This document shows, piece after piece, positions 1 through 8,916 of a stretch of DNA of 64,000 nucleotides (positions are counted from its first letter, which is position 1; every line of letters starts with the position of its first letter). Position numbers and translations under genes: made by a program. This stretch comes from an uncultured Lachnospiraceae bacterium (lineage in GTDB: Bacteria; Bacillota; Clostridia; Lachnospirales; Lachnospiraceae): assembly GCA_934899185.1 (NCBI GenBank), contig CAKXYI010000001.1, forward strand, positions 310,001 through 374,000. The letters run 5' to 3'. The notes under the pieces were generated by a model. That model saw nothing but the letters and a program-made list of their open reading frames with translations. It was not told where the DNA came from and ran no database searches.

Positions 1-159
1 AAACTCCGTATTGGTAAAATCAAAGATCAGGGTCTTCACATGATAAGTCTCGATCAAAAGATCCGCCTCCTCTTTGAGTTGGGTTGCCAGATGATGGTCG
101 AGTTCCTTTGGCACGACCACACGCAATTTTCCCTGCCCCATTTCAAATTTGTATTCCAT
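1..159 (-). CDS. STAS-domain anti-sigma factor antagonist (partial, N-terminal part)
   Basis: The first 53 codons of a minus-strand gene are visible; the rest lies beyond the left edge. The protein starts MEYKFEMGQGKLRVVVPKEL, continues with LDHHLA, and ends in the window with LIFDFTNTEF. This is the beta-strand pattern that precedes the DSSG phosphorylation motif in SpoIIAA-type STAS proteins. SpoIIAA family members bind the anti-sigma factor SpoIIAB and free a sporulation or stress sigma factor. The start ATG at 159 has an AGGAGG eight bases upstream. The diagnostic serine is outside the window, so SpoIIAA proper versus another STAS antagonist is unresolved. Confidence 0.8.
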   Translation of the reverse strand, partial: MEYKFEMGQGKLRVVVPKELDHHLATQLKEEADLLIETYHVKTLIFDFTNTEF

Positions 160-196
160 CCGCTTGTCCTCCTATTTTTCCTGTTTATGAAATAGA

Positions 197-231
197 AAAA
201 GACGTAGGGAAATATTTTCCTTACGTCTTTT
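197..231 (-). terminator. Rho-independent terminator after the TPR gene
   Basis: AAGACGTAGGGAAA and TTTCCTTACGTCTT form a roughly 14-bp stem (one G-U) with a very short loop, and the minus strand continues in a run of T. It separates the TPR protein gene from the STAS gene. Confidence 0.75.
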
Positions 232-258
232 GTATGCTTTCTTATATGAAATTCTCTC

Positions 259-1677
259 TTAGTTATTGGTGGTATTGTTATTGGTGGTATTGTCATCACC
301 GCCATTAGATTGTGCATAGGAATCTATGCGTTCCTGCGCCGTTCTTGCATGGGATGTATCCGGGTATTGCTCAATGACCTTCTGGTAATTCTCTATGGCA
401 CTGTCAAACTCCCAGGTATTCCACTGACACTCTGCCAGATAGAAAAGTGCATCACCGTTATGATAGGTCTGATCGATAAATATCACCTGACCAAAACTAT
501 CCTTTGCCGTCTGATAATCCTGCCTCTGGTATGCCTGATAAGCCGTGTTATAGGCATCTTCCAAAACCTTGGCATAGACTGCCGTGTGGATCAGATCATA
601 CATAGCCTGCCCTTTTTCTTCGAGCAGATCACGATTGACGGAAGATAGTGCCTCCCCTGCCTGATCCAGATTGGATGCATCGTAAGCCTCCTTTGCCTCC
701 ATGAGTTTTTCATAGGAGCCTACCGCATCTGACTTTCCGGTATATTGTTCCAGTTCTTTGTTGAGGTCTTCCACCTGTTTTTTCAGGCTGCTAACATTGG
801 ATGCACTGTTGGTCAACTGTTCATTGGTATCAACAAGAGATGCTGCTGCATTCTCGGAAGCCCGTTGGCGAATGGTCGGGATAACCAAAAAGAAACAAAT
901 CAAGAGTCCTATGACCAGTCCTACCACAATATTGATGACACTGGCTCTGGTGCTGTCGATCATATCCCGGAAGGAATTGCTCGGCATAACGATGGTATCA
1001 TTGCCATCCTGAAAGGAAACCAGATCATCCTTCTTGCGCTTCTTTTTATTCTGGTTGAGTTCTTTTAATTTCTCACGCACCTCTCTGGAATAACGCAGTG
1101 TGATGGTATTTCGCACATCGATCTTGTTGGCTGCATTTAATTCCTTGCGCGCCTCATTATACTTTCCATCCTGAATATACAAAAGAGCCAGCAACTGATG
1201 TCCGGCAACAAATTTAGGATTTAGGTTCAGCACCTTGCGCAACTGGATGGTCGCCAAATCACGGCTGCCTTGTCTGCAATATAAGAGTGCCTGATTGTAT
1301 TTCTTGGTTGTCTGGTTTAACTTATCAAGCATGCCCGGTGTATTCTGAATCTCGTCCAGATAGCGGTCTGCCAATGGATTGTCCGGCTCTAAGTTCTTGC
1401 TGATGACCCATTCACTCAGCGCCATAACAGTCTCGCCCAACTCAAAATATACCAGTCCCAAGAGATTTCTTGCTTTGGTATTGTATTTGTTGTATTTTAA
1501 ACTCTTTTTCAAAGAAACGATCGCACCGGACAGATCACGTACCTGCGCCTGCTCCAGACCGGTATTATACAAGGTATTGGACAATGCCAGAATGGTGCGA
1601 TAGATCTTCAGATCACTGCCACAATGAGGGCATAAGTTTTCATGATCCACAAGGGTGCCACACATATAACATTTCAT
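259..1677 (-). CDS. Zinc-ribbon / TPR membrane protein
   Basis: A 472-residue protein of unknown specific function. It opens with a CYMCG...CPHCG zinc ribbon (residues 3-19), then several TPR-like helical pairs to about residue 200, a basic KKKRKKDD stretch, one hydrophobic segment (IVVGLVIGLLICFFLVI, about 250-270), a coiled coil (about 275-320) and further C-terminal TPRs ending in an Asn/Thr-rich tail. The layout suggests a scaffold with a cytoplasmic sensing half and an extracytoplasmic TPR half. It follows a 46-residue ORF by eight bases and lies downstream of valS-deoC-fapA in the same direction, so it may share their transcript. No enzyme motif is visible. Confidence 0.8.
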   Translation of the reverse strand: MKCYMCGTLVDHENLCPHCGSDLKIYRTILALSNTLYNTGLEQAQVRDLSGAIVSLKKSLKYNKYNTKARNLLGLVYFELGETVMALSEWVISKNLEPDNPLADRYLDEIQNTPGMLDKLNQTTKKYNQALLYCRQGSRDLATIQLRKVLNLNPKFVAGHQLLALLYIQDGKYNEARKELNAANKIDVRNTITLRYSREVREKLKELNQNKKKRKKDDLVSFQDGNDTIVMPSNSFRDMIDSTRASVINIVVGLVIGLLICFFLVIPTIRQRASENAAASLVDTNEQLTNSASNVSSLKKQVEDLNKELEQYTGKSDAVGSYEKLMEAKEAYDASNLDQAGEALSSVNRDLLEEKGQAMYDLIHTAVYAKVLEDAYNTAYQAYQRQDYQTAKDSFGQVIFIDQTYHNGDALFYLAECQWNTWEFDSAIENYQKVIEQYPDTSHARTAQERIDSYAQSNGGDDNTTNNNTTNN

Positions 1678-1685
1678 GTCTGCTT

Positions 1686-1826
1686 CTATCTCCCTCTCTT
1701 TTGCTCTGTCATCTGCCGAAGGATATCCGTCATATCCGTCAGATCGCGCTTCTGGATCTCTTCTTCCGCTTCTTCTACTTCCATACTTGGTTCAAACTTT
1801 TTCAGTTCTTCCTCAAAATCTATCAT
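1686..1826 (-). CDS. Small acidic protein (46 aa)
   Basis: A short ORF with ATG at 1826, a GGAGG Shine-Dalgarno seven bases upstream, and TAG at 1686-1688. The product starts MIDFEEELKKFEPSMEVEEA and ends DMTDILRQMTEQKRGR. It is strongly acidic in the first half and basic at the end, with a helical heptad-like pattern. Its position eight bases before the TPR gene start argues for cotranslation with it. I recognise no family; it could be a small partner of the TPR protein. Confidence 0.65.
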   Translation of the reverse strand: MIDFEEELKKFEPSMEVEEAEEEIQKRDLTDMTDILRQMTEQKRGR

Positions 1827-1908
1827 TTCAGCCTCCAAATTACTGCTTTCTTCTATCTATCATAATGATTCTTTGTGAACATTCCGTCAAAATCTGTCAG
1901 CAGCCGTT

Positions 1909-3333
1909 CTATTCATCCGGAACCGGATCCAAGAGTGGATCCATGCGGATACCCGTCGTGGTCTTGACAAATTCCACCCGTTTCTGGAAATCCGTCAGTT
2001 GTGCATACTGATCCATGATCCGCACCGTCACACCGGAATATACGGTATCATAGACACGCACAGTCGCTCCTCGTCCTACTTCCATCAAGGCTTTCAGTTC
2101 ATCAAAACGCATGCGGGCTTCCGCAACCACTGCCTCATCACGGATACGGATACGCAAGAGTTGCATACGTCTTGGGTCTTCCTTGTAGGAAATCCCCTTC
2201 TTTTGTGCCAGAAGTTCAAAATCCTCAATCCCCCGCTTGATCTTGGCAATATTGGCATCCAAAGATCGGATCCTATCTGCAAGATCTGACATTTCCTTGA
2301 TGCACTCTTCGTCAATCCCAACCATGACATGAGTCACGGTCCCAAACTTATTGCCGATTACTAGGGAAGATACCCCCTGCACCGCCGTCACATAGCCACC
2401 GATGATAGCAGAACGCTTGCCTGCTGTCGTGATGACCTTGGAGTCACAATTCACCAGACAGTTGAAAAGTACATCCGCGTGTAGCATTCCCTTACAGGAA
2501 ACAAGGGCATACTCAATAAACTCTGCCGTGATTGCACCCTCTGCATGGATCGTGGTACGTTCTCCGCCCTTGACACCGCTCAAAAGATAGATGTCCTTTC
2601 CGGCGCGCAGGTCACACAATTCCACCAGACCATCTACTGTGATCGATCCTGTCGCATGAATATGGATGCCGTTTTTGACCCCGCCATGGATCACCACATC
2701 GCCCTTGAAATCGATGTTGCCAACGCTCATATCCGCATCTTGGTCAATCTCGTACACAGGAGAAATATTAATCCGATTTCCCTTTAGGACGATCTTGCCA
2801 TCCATATCCGCATAATAGTACAGATTGTCGTCCGAACGATGGAAACCTCGTCCACCGATCGGTGGCATATCACGCATCATATGCGGCTCAACCTCTTTGC
2901 CGCGCACATTCATGCCCGGCATACCCATGACCGCAGGATGGTAGGTGGCAATCAAATCGCCCTCATGCACAACCTCAATCACCTTGATACTAAGGAAATC
3001 CGCAGACCCATCCGGTCGGATGGTCGGCTTCTTGGAAAATTCCTGACTAAAATGATATTCATAGTAGCCATTGGTTCCTTCCACGGGCTCTTTTCCCACA
3101 GCAACGATGAGTTCGGTATCAAAAAGGATCTCCTGACTCAAAGAGGAAAGCATATTCCCATCAATCCCGTAGACGATTCCCTCTTGTGCAAGCATGCTCT
3201 CCAATTCATCCACATCATACTGAGGCGCACTTTCCCCCTCATCCGGCGCCGGAAAACGGATCGTCGCAAACATAGCCTTATTGTCAACACGAATGATCGG
3301 TTTCTTAGTATATGGATTCATCGGAGTTGTCAT
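1909..3333 (-). CDS. FapA-family (DUF342) polymer-forming-like protein
   Basis: A 474-residue FapA/DUF342 protein. An N-terminal domain to about residue 160 ends in [10 protein letters not shown]; a right-handed beta-helix core follows with the repeating hydrophobic and glycine pattern ([15 protein letters not shown]..., [29 protein letters not shown]), and a coiled-coil tail (about 340-440). Family members were named for flagellar assembly in Vibrio, but many Firmicutes carry them without flagellar genes nearby, as here. Its ATG overlaps the deoC stop by four bases, which points to translational coupling. The role is probably structural or regulatory at the membrane; no catalytic motif is visible. 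Confidence 0.85.
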   Translation of the reverse strand: MTTPMNPYTKKPIIRVDNKAMFATIRFPAPDEGESAPQYDVDELESMLAQEGIVYGIDGNMLSSLSQEILFDTELIVAVGKEPVEGTNGYYEYHFSQEFSKKPTIRPDGSADFLSIKVIEVVHEGDLIATYHPAVMGMPGMNVRGKEVEPHMMRDMPPIGGRGFHRSDDNLYYYADMDGKIVLKGNRINISPVYEIDQDADMSVGNIDFKGDVVIHGGVKNGIHIHATGSITVDGLVELCDLRAGKDIYLLSGVKGGERTTIHAEGAITAEFIEYALVSCKGMLHADVLFNCLVNCDSKVITTAGKRSAIIGGYVTAVQGVSSLVIGNKFGTVTHVMVGIDEECIKEMSDLADRIRSLDANIAKIKRGIEDFELLAQKKGISYKEDPRRMQLLRIRIRDEAVVAEARMRFDELKALMEVGRGATVRVYDTVYSGVTVRIMDQYAQLTDFQKRVEFVKTTTGIRMDPLLDPVPDE

Positions 3334-3998
3334 TTACGACTCCCTTCTTTGACCGCCGCTACTACGCGGCTGGTACCAAGTCTGCTTGCTCCCAAGGCAA
3401 TAAAATCTGCCGCATCCTCTAAGGATGCGATACCGCCTGCCGCCTTGACCAAAGTGCCATCTGTCACATGCGATGCCATCAAAGATACGGCTTCTCTTGT
3501 TGCTCCTGCCTTGGAAAAGCCGGTAGATGTCTTGATGTATTCTGCCTTGGACTTGGAAACCACCTGACACATGGAAATGATCTCCTGATCTGTCAAAAGG
3601 CAAGTCTCGATGATGACCTTTAAGAGTCTCCCCTGACATGCCGCCTTGACCTGATCGATCTCATCTAAAATGGCATCAAAACGTCCTTCCTTGATCCAAC
3701 CGATATTGACGACCATATCAATCTCGCTTGCGCCCTTTGCCACAGCATCGGATGCCTCAAAGCACTTGGTAGCCGTCGTGGCGTAGCCATTTGGAAATCC
3801 TATGACCGTACAGATTGGAAGTCTGCCTTCCACATAGGCTGCTGCTCTTTCTACAAAAGAAGGAGGTATGCAGGCGGAAGCAGTCTCATAACGCATTGCA
3901 TCATCCAATACCTCTCGTATCTCCTCCCACTTACTGTCTACGCGCAGTAATGTGTGATCTACCTTTGTAAGAATCTGCTTTACCTGTGCTGCGTCCAT
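3330..3998 (-). CDS. deoC: Deoxyribose-phosphate aldolase
   Basis: A 222-residue class I aldolase that cleaves 2-deoxy-D-ribose 5-phosphate to glyceraldehyde 3-phosphate and acetaldehyde in deoxynucleoside breakdown. The Schiff-base lysine lies in EYIKTSTGF and the second active-site lysine in [18 protein letters not shown] is the other family signature. Length is normal. No deoA, deoB or pdp neighbour is visible. The gene sits between valS and fapA, with a four-base overlap into fapA, so it seems to be expressed as part of a mixed operon. Confidence 0.95.
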   Translation of the reverse strand: MDAAQVKQILTKVDHTLLRVDSKWEEIREVLDDAMRYETASACIPPSFVERAAAYVEGRLPICTVIGFPNGYATTATKCFEASDAVAKGASEIDMVVNIGWIKEGRFDAILDEIDQVKAACQGRLLKVIIETCLLTDQEIISMCQVVSKSKAEYIKTSTGFSKAGATREAVSLMASHVTDGTLVKAAGGIASLEDAADFIALGASRLGTSRVVAAVKEGSRK

Positions 3999-4025
3999 TG
4001 CATATCCTCCTTAAAATAATGTGTC

Positions 4026-6680
4026 TTACTTCATCTGTGCCAGACGTGCAAGCACATCATCCATCATCTGCTGGTATTTATCCATCTTTGCGCGCTCCTC
4101 AGCCACCTTGTCTGCCGGAGCCTTGCTCAAAAACTTCTCATTGGAAAGCATACCCTTGCTTCGTGCAAGTTCTTTTTCCAGTTTTTCCTTTTCCTTGGTC
4201 AGTCTTTCCTTTTCCTTCTCGAAATCTACCAGATCCTCGAGTGGAATATACATGACCGCATCCGGGATGACAACCGAAACGGCATCCTCCGGTACGCCCT
4301 CTGTACCTGCCTGTACGCATACCTCGGTAGCACCGGCAAGTGTCTGATAAGACTCTGTGATCTCGGTAAAGATATCCCGTACTGCTGCATCCTCCGATGT
4401 GATGATGATCTTTGCCTTACGGCTTGGCGGTACATCCATATCTGTACGGAGATTTCGCATACCACGAACGACATCCTTGGCTCTGCCGATCATAGCCTCT
4501 TCCTTTGGATAATGACGGTTTGCATCATATACCGGCCAGTCGGTCAGCATGATGGTCTCCTCCTCCGGATGTAAGGTACAGAAGATTTCTTCTGTAATAA
4601 ACGGCATGAACGGATGCAAAAGTTTCAGAGCATCGGTAAGGACGGTCTTTAAAGTCCAAAGTGCTGCATTTGCAGATACCATATCCTGATCCTTGCGATA
4701 CATACGAGGCTTAACGATCTCAATGTACCAGTCACAGAACTCATCCCAGATAAAGTTGTAGACCTTTTGTACTGCAATACCAAGTTCGTACTTGTCCATA
4801 TTCTCGGTCACATCTTTTGCCAGCGTATTGACCTGTGAAAGGATCCACTTATCTGCAACGGCAAGATCTGCTTCCTCTGGCTGGGTCAGTTCTACACCTT
4901 CTAAATTCATCAGGATGAAACGTGATGCATTCCATACCTTATTTGCAAAATTGCGGCTCTGCTCTACACGTTCCCAATAGAAACGCATATCATTTCCCGG
5001 TGCATTACCGGTGATCAGGGTCAGACGCAGGGCATCTGCGCCGTATTTATCAATGACTTCCAGCGGATCGATACCATTGCCCAAAGACTTGCTCATCTTG
5101 CGTCCCTGTGAGTCGCGCACGAGTCCATGGATCAGTACCGTATGGAAAGGTGATTTTCCTGTGTGTGCGTAACCGGAAAATACCATGCGGACAACCCAGA
5201 AGAAGATAATATCATATCCGGTAACCAAGACATCGGTTGGATAGAAGTAATCCAGATCTTCTGTTTTTTCCGGCCAGCCAAGGGTTGAGAATGGCCAAAG
5301 CGCAGATGAGAACCAGGTATCCAGCGTATCTTCGTCCTGCTTCATATGAACACCGCCACACTTCGGGCACTTGGTCGGTGCTTCTGATGCACGTGCAACT
5401 ACGGTCTCACCACAGTCCTGGCAATAATAAGCCGGAATACGATGCCCCCACCACAACTGTCTGGAAATACACCAGTCGCGGATATTCTCCAACCAGTGCA
5501 AATAAGTCTTATCATAATTCTTTGGCACAAACTGCAATTCGCCTGTCTTGATTGCCTCGACTGCCGGCTTTGCCAATTCTTCCATGGCAACGAACCACTG
5601 TGGCTTTACCATAGGTTCAACTGTCGTCTTACATCTGTCATGGGTACCGACATTGTGGACATGATCTTCAATGCCAACCAACAGTCCCATCTCATCCATC
5701 TTCTGCACGATGACTTTACGTGCCTCGTAGCGATCCATGCCTTCAAATTCGCCACCATTGCTATTGATGGTCGCATCATCATTTAAGATATTGATGACCG
5801 GAAGATCATGGCGCTTGCCAACCTCAAAGTCGTTCGGGTCATGTGCCGGTGTGATCTTAACGACACCGGTTCCAAATTCCATATCTACATACTCATCTGC
5901 AATAACCGGAATCTCGCGGTTCATGAACGGAAGCATAACGGTCTTGCCAACGATATCCTTGTAACGATCATCTGCCGGGTTGACAGCCACTGCAGTATCT
6001 CCCAGCATGGTCTCCGGACGGGTCGTAGCAAACTCTACATATCTGCCCGGTTCTCCAACGATCTCGTATTTCATATGCCAGAAATGTCCTGCCTGCTCTA
6101 CGTGCTCTACCTCTGCATCAGAAATAGAGGTCTGGCAGACCGGACACCAGTTGATGATACGATTGCCCTTATAGATATAGCCCTCGTTGTATAACTTAAC
6201 AAAGACTTCCTCAACTGCCTTAGAACACCCCTCATCCATGGTAAAACGTTCTCTCTGCCAGTCAGCAGAAGATCCCATACGCTTAAGTTGACGGATGATA
6301 CGTCCGCCGTACTCCTCGCGCCACTTCCAACACTCGTCTAAAAATCCGTCACGTCCCAGATCATCCTTGTTGATGCCCTGCTTTTTCAGATGCTCGATGA
6401 CCTTGACCTCTGTAGCGATGGCTGCATGGTCTGTACCTGGCTGCCAAAGAGCATTGTATCCCTGCATTCTCTTGTAACGGATCAAAATATCCTGCATGGT
6501 ATTATCCAAAGCATGTCCCATGTGGAGCTGACCTGTGATATTTGGAGGTGGCATCACGATGGTAAATGGTTTCTTGCTGCGGTCTACCTCAGCGTGAAAA
6601 TAGCCATTATCCTCCCATTTTTTGTAAAGTCTGTCTTCCAACCCACTCGGGTCATAGGTCTTTGCTAATTCTTTGCTCAT
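4026..6680 (-). CDS. valS: Valyl-tRNA synthetase
   Basis: Class I aminoacyl-tRNA synthetase charging tRNA-Val. The HIGH motif appears as HMGHAL after PPPNITGQL, and KMSKSLGN is the second catalytic motif. The editing (CP1) domain, anticodon-binding domain and a C-terminal coiled coil (FEKEKERLTKEKEKLEKEL) are all present. I chose ATG 6680 (MSKELAKTY, 884 aa) because AAAGGAA lies about 11 bases upstream; an in-frame ATG at 6704 would add eight residues. A promoter is visible upstream, and the leader of under 90 bases is too short for a T-box riboswitch. Confidence 0.97.
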   Translation of the reverse strand: MSKELAKTYDPSGLEDRLYKKWEDNGYFHAEVDRSKKPFTIVMPPPNITGQLHMGHALDNTMQDILIRYKRMQGYNALWQPGTDHAAIATEVKVIEHLKKQGINKDDLGRDGFLDECWKWREEYGGRIIRQLKRMGSSADWQRERFTMDEGCSKAVEEVFVKLYNEGYIYKGNRIINWCPVCQTSISDAEVEHVEQAGHFWHMKYEIVGEPGRYVEFATTRPETMLGDTAVAVNPADDRYKDIVGKTVMLPFMNREIPVIADEYVDMEFGTGVVKITPAHDPNDFEVGKRHDLPVINILNDDATINSNGGEFEGMDRYEARKVIVQKMDEMGLLVGIEDHVHNVGTHDRCKTTVEPMVKPQWFVAMEELAKPAVEAIKTGELQFVPKNYDKTYLHWLENIRDWCISRQLWWGHRIPAYYCQDCGETVVARASEAPTKCPKCGGVHMKQDEDTLDTWFSSALWPFSTLGWPEKTEDLDYFYPTDVLVTGYDIIFFWVVRMVFSGYAHTGKSPFHTVLIHGLVRDSQGRKMSKSLGNGIDPLEVIDKYGADALRLTLITGNAPGNDMRFYWERVEQSRNFANKVWNASRFILMNLEGVELTQPEEADLAVADKWILSQVNTLAKDVTENMDKYELGIAVQKVYNFIWDEFCDWYIEIVKPRMYRKDQDMVSANAALWTLKTVLTDALKLLHPFMPFITEEIFCTLHPEEETIMLTDWPVYDANRHYPKEEAMIGRAKDVVRGMRNLRTDMDVPPSRKAKIIITSEDAAVRDIFTEITESYQTLAGATEVCVQAGTEGVPEDAVSVVIPDAVMYIPLEDLVDFEKEKERLTKEKEKLEKELARSKGMLSNEKFLSKAPADKVAEERAKMDKYQQMMDDVLARLAQMK

Positions 6681-6747
6681 TTTATCTATTATTCCTTTCC
6701 GCATAGGTGGATCTACTCCTCGCCTATGTTACCATCTTATCTATATT

Positions 6748-6776
6748 ATCTTATAAGGAAACAGGGGAAAAATCAA
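6748..6776 (-). promoter_or_regulatory. Putative sigma-A promoter for valS
   Basis: On the minus strand, TTGATT (6771-6776) and TAAGAT (6748-6753) are separated by 17 bases, about 70 bases upstream of the valS start. Confidence 0.5.
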
Positions 6777-6787
6777 CTGCCTTTTTC

Positions 6788-7744
6788 TCATTCCCGGTTA
6801 AATCCATAGGGTGTTTTGCTCCGCCATTTAAAAATCAGATTTGGCAGAAAAATATCAAGATTGCGCAAGGTAGAAAATGCCTTGACCACGGCACTGCCAC
6901 TGCGAAAGGTATCCTTGTAAGAAATCGTCCGCCGTAACAACCGGATATCTTTCGGATCCATGACCTTTTCTTTTTCCAGAGCATCCACAAATTCATAGGT
7001 GGAGGCATCCATTTTCCTAGAATCCGCGGATAAGTTCTGTGCCGTATAACCATGCACATAAAGTGGCTGGTCTACAAAAGAAAATGGTGTCCGCTGACAA
7101 AGCAAAAGCAACCAAAGGAAATAGTCGTCCGATCCGTTCTTTTTTCCTATATGTCTAAGCCACATATCGGGGATCATAGCCTTGGGGATCAGGCACTGTC
7201 CCGGAGAGATGATCTGATTGCCAACGCGGAGGTACGTCTTGTAGTCACCGATCAACTTTTTGTGGTAGTCCGTGCGATACCATAAGACCTCGCCATCCTT
7301 TTGTTCCATAAGAGCATTGGATACCAGTACCGGATAGTGCATGATCTGCGCGATCCTTGTCCGGGAAAATTCCTGCCCCAGCGCCGCATGCACCTTATCT
7401 GCCTCTGTCTGGTATTTTCTCATGGTCGCAATAAAGGTTGCGACTGCATCCTCTCGCAAACGGTCGTCCTGATCCAGAAAGATCACATAGTCACCGGTGC
7501 AAAGAGAAAGCCCGCGCACGCGTGCCGCATGGATCCCGCCGTTTTGCTTCTGGTCGTAGATCCAGATATTGCAATCGCCACCATCTTCCGGCAGAACAAC
7601 ACTCTCCTCCGGACTATCGTTTATGATCACGGCTTCCAATTCATCCGCTCTCTCCAGATTTTTCTGGTTCGCGCGGATCATTTTCTGGTAATCTGCCATA
7701 TAAGCATTTCCCTTATAAAAGGCAGTGATAATACTTACTTTCAT
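6788..7744 (-). CDS. Family 2 glycosyltransferase
   Basis: A 318-residue GT-A fold enzyme beginning MKVSIITAFYKGNAYMADYQ. The nucleotide-sugar-binding region and a DXD-type motif are visible (ILDQD-like FLDQDDRLRED), with a C-terminal hydrophobic/basic patch (IFLPNLIFKWRSK) that may touch the membrane. The reading frame continues upstream to 7891, but ATG 7744 begins the GT2 fold and overlaps the previous stop as TAATG, so it is the likely start. It forms a pair with the DUF4422 gene and probably modifies a surface glycan; the acceptor is unknown. Confidence 0.88.
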   Translation of the reverse strand: MKVSIITAFYKGNAYMADYQKMIRANQKNLERADELEAVIINDSPEESVVLPEDGGDCNIWIYDQKQNGGIHAARVRGLSLCTGDYVIFLDQDDRLREDAVATFIATMRKYQTEADKVHAALGQEFSRTRIAQIMHYPVLVSNALMEQKDGEVLWYRTDYHKKLIGDYKTYLRVGNQIISPGQCLIPKAMIPDMWLRHIGKKNGSDDYFLWLLLLCQRTPFSFVDQPLYVHGYTAQNLSADSRKMDASTYEFVDALEKEKVMDPKDIRLLRRTISYKDTFRSGSAVVKAFSTLRNLDIFLPNLIFKWRSKTPYGFNRE

Positions 7745-8559
7745 TAAAAACTTGCTCCATATTTTTTGCCAAAGAATTTTGCTTTGAGAAAAGCGCCACC
7801 CTTTTTCAGCCAGTTGACCGGCTCCATATGCATGGTAGCCACTTCCTTGATGCGCGGTGCCTCTTTGCTCTCTTCTTCTTTTAACAGCCATACATTAAAA
7901 AGGATCTCACTGACACGTCCAAAGAGTCTTGCCTCAAAGGCACTCATGTTCTTCAGATCATCCTGCATGGCATCTTCTAAATCCGCTAAAATCGGAAAAA
8001 GCCAATTGCAGTAGGCATCCAGATAGGTCCGCCGCATGATGCACATATTAAACATGTATCCCCATGTTGATGCATAGACCTTTTTGCATACCGCGTCATA
8101 TTCCGGACATTTGTTGTGAATGATCTTCCGCGCCAGATCCAGATGCTTGGCATCCAGCGTATGGGCATAGTGAGAATACAGGGATTCAATATAATACTTA
8201 CGCTTTGCCGGCACAACGATATCATAAGTCTCCATGAGATTCCCGGCTTCTGCTGTCGTCAATACACAATCCATCAGGTCCTTTGCATGCGTCTTCCGAT
8301 AAGAGCGGCTCCTGCCCGTAAAATACCTGCGATAATGCACCAGACCAATGGCATCTGCATCCAGATTTTTCCACGCCCAGTAAAGACCGGTCAATTCGCA
8401 GTAAGTTGGATTTTTTGCTGATATATTCTCGCCTGTATTGTCACACGCAAGTCCCGGGATGCTATCCTTTCCCTCTGCGCCCACCTGTAGGGGCAGATAG
8501 ACGGACCCGGTCGGTGTCTCGTATGGCTTATGCATGGCAATGATGATCTTTGTTTGCAT
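7744..8559 (-). CDS. DUF4422 glycosyltransferase
   Basis: A 271-residue protein of the DUF4422 family, found in polysaccharide loci and treated as glycosyltransferases. Typical features are IIIAMHKPYETP at the N terminus, ISAKNPTYCELTGLYWAWKN and IGLVHYRRYF in the first third, and MFNMCIMRR later. ATG 8559 is preferred over an upstream TTG because GGAG lies seven bases before it. Its stop overlaps the start of the following GT2 gene by one base, so the two are translationally coupled. The sugar transferred cannot be told from sequence. Confidence 0.85.
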   Translation of the reverse strand: MQTKIIIAMHKPYETPTGSVYLPLQVGAEGKDSIPGLACDNTGENISAKNPTYCELTGLYWAWKNLDADAIGLVHYRRYFTGRSRSYRKTHAKDLMDCVLTTAEAGNLMETYDIVVPAKRKYYIESLYSHYAHTLDAKHLDLARKIIHNKCPEYDAVCKKVYASTWGYMFNMCIMRRTYLDAYCNWLFPILADLEDAMQDDLKNMSAFEARLFGRVSEILFNVWLLKEEESKEAPRIKEVATMHMEPVNWLKKGGAFLKAKFFGKKYGASF

Positions 8560-8630
8560 AAATTTCTCCAAATCATAGTTTTTTATATTATAGCATACTA
8601 TATAGGTGAATTGTTAAAGGGGATATGAAA

Positions 8631-8662
8631 ATAGCCGCCATTACTTCAGATAATGACGGCTG
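8631..8662 (-). terminator. Hairpin terminator of the 48-residue gene
   Basis: AGCCGCCATTA and TAATGACGGCT pair over 11 positions (one mismatch) around a seven-base loop, followed on the minus strand by CTATTTTC. It separates the small membrane gene from the glycosyltransferase pair. Confidence 0.6.
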
Positions 8663-8702
8663 TTCCTAAAATACTTATTTAATTTCTCCGATCTCCATGC
8701 CA

Positions 8703-8849
8703 TCACGCATCGCCATCGTCATCATCTGCGATCGTATTGGCAACCGCCGCGCTCGCGCCTGCCACTGCCGATACCACCACAACCACTGCAACGATAACAA
8801 CAAACAAGATCAGTATGGCAAAAAAGATCAAAAACCCCATCTCTGTCAT
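8703..8849 (-). CDS. Small single-span membrane protein with acidic tail (48 aa)
   Basis: The ORF has ATG at 8849 and an extended ribosome site, GGAGGTAGGTAG, just upstream. The product begins MTEMGFLIFFAILILF, continues with one long valine-rich hydrophobic helix and Ala-rich segment, and ends IADDDDGDA. It is followed by a hairpin terminator, so it looks like an independently terminated gene downstream of araA. No family is recognised; size and topology fit a membrane-associated small protein, a type I toxin, or a small regulatory peptide. Confidence 0.6.
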   Translation of the reverse strand: MTEMGFLIFFAILILFVVIVAVVVVVSAVAGASAAVANTIADDDDGDA

Positions 8850-8916
8850 TCTACCTACCTCCAAAAACAACTAAGCACAGTATAACACACTAAGATGGAA
8901 ATTACACATGTTTGTT

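Noticed and set aside
6681..6787. T-box riboswitch upstream of valS
   Set aside because: The leader is under 90 bases and shows no T-box consensus or antiterminator; only a promoter is visible.
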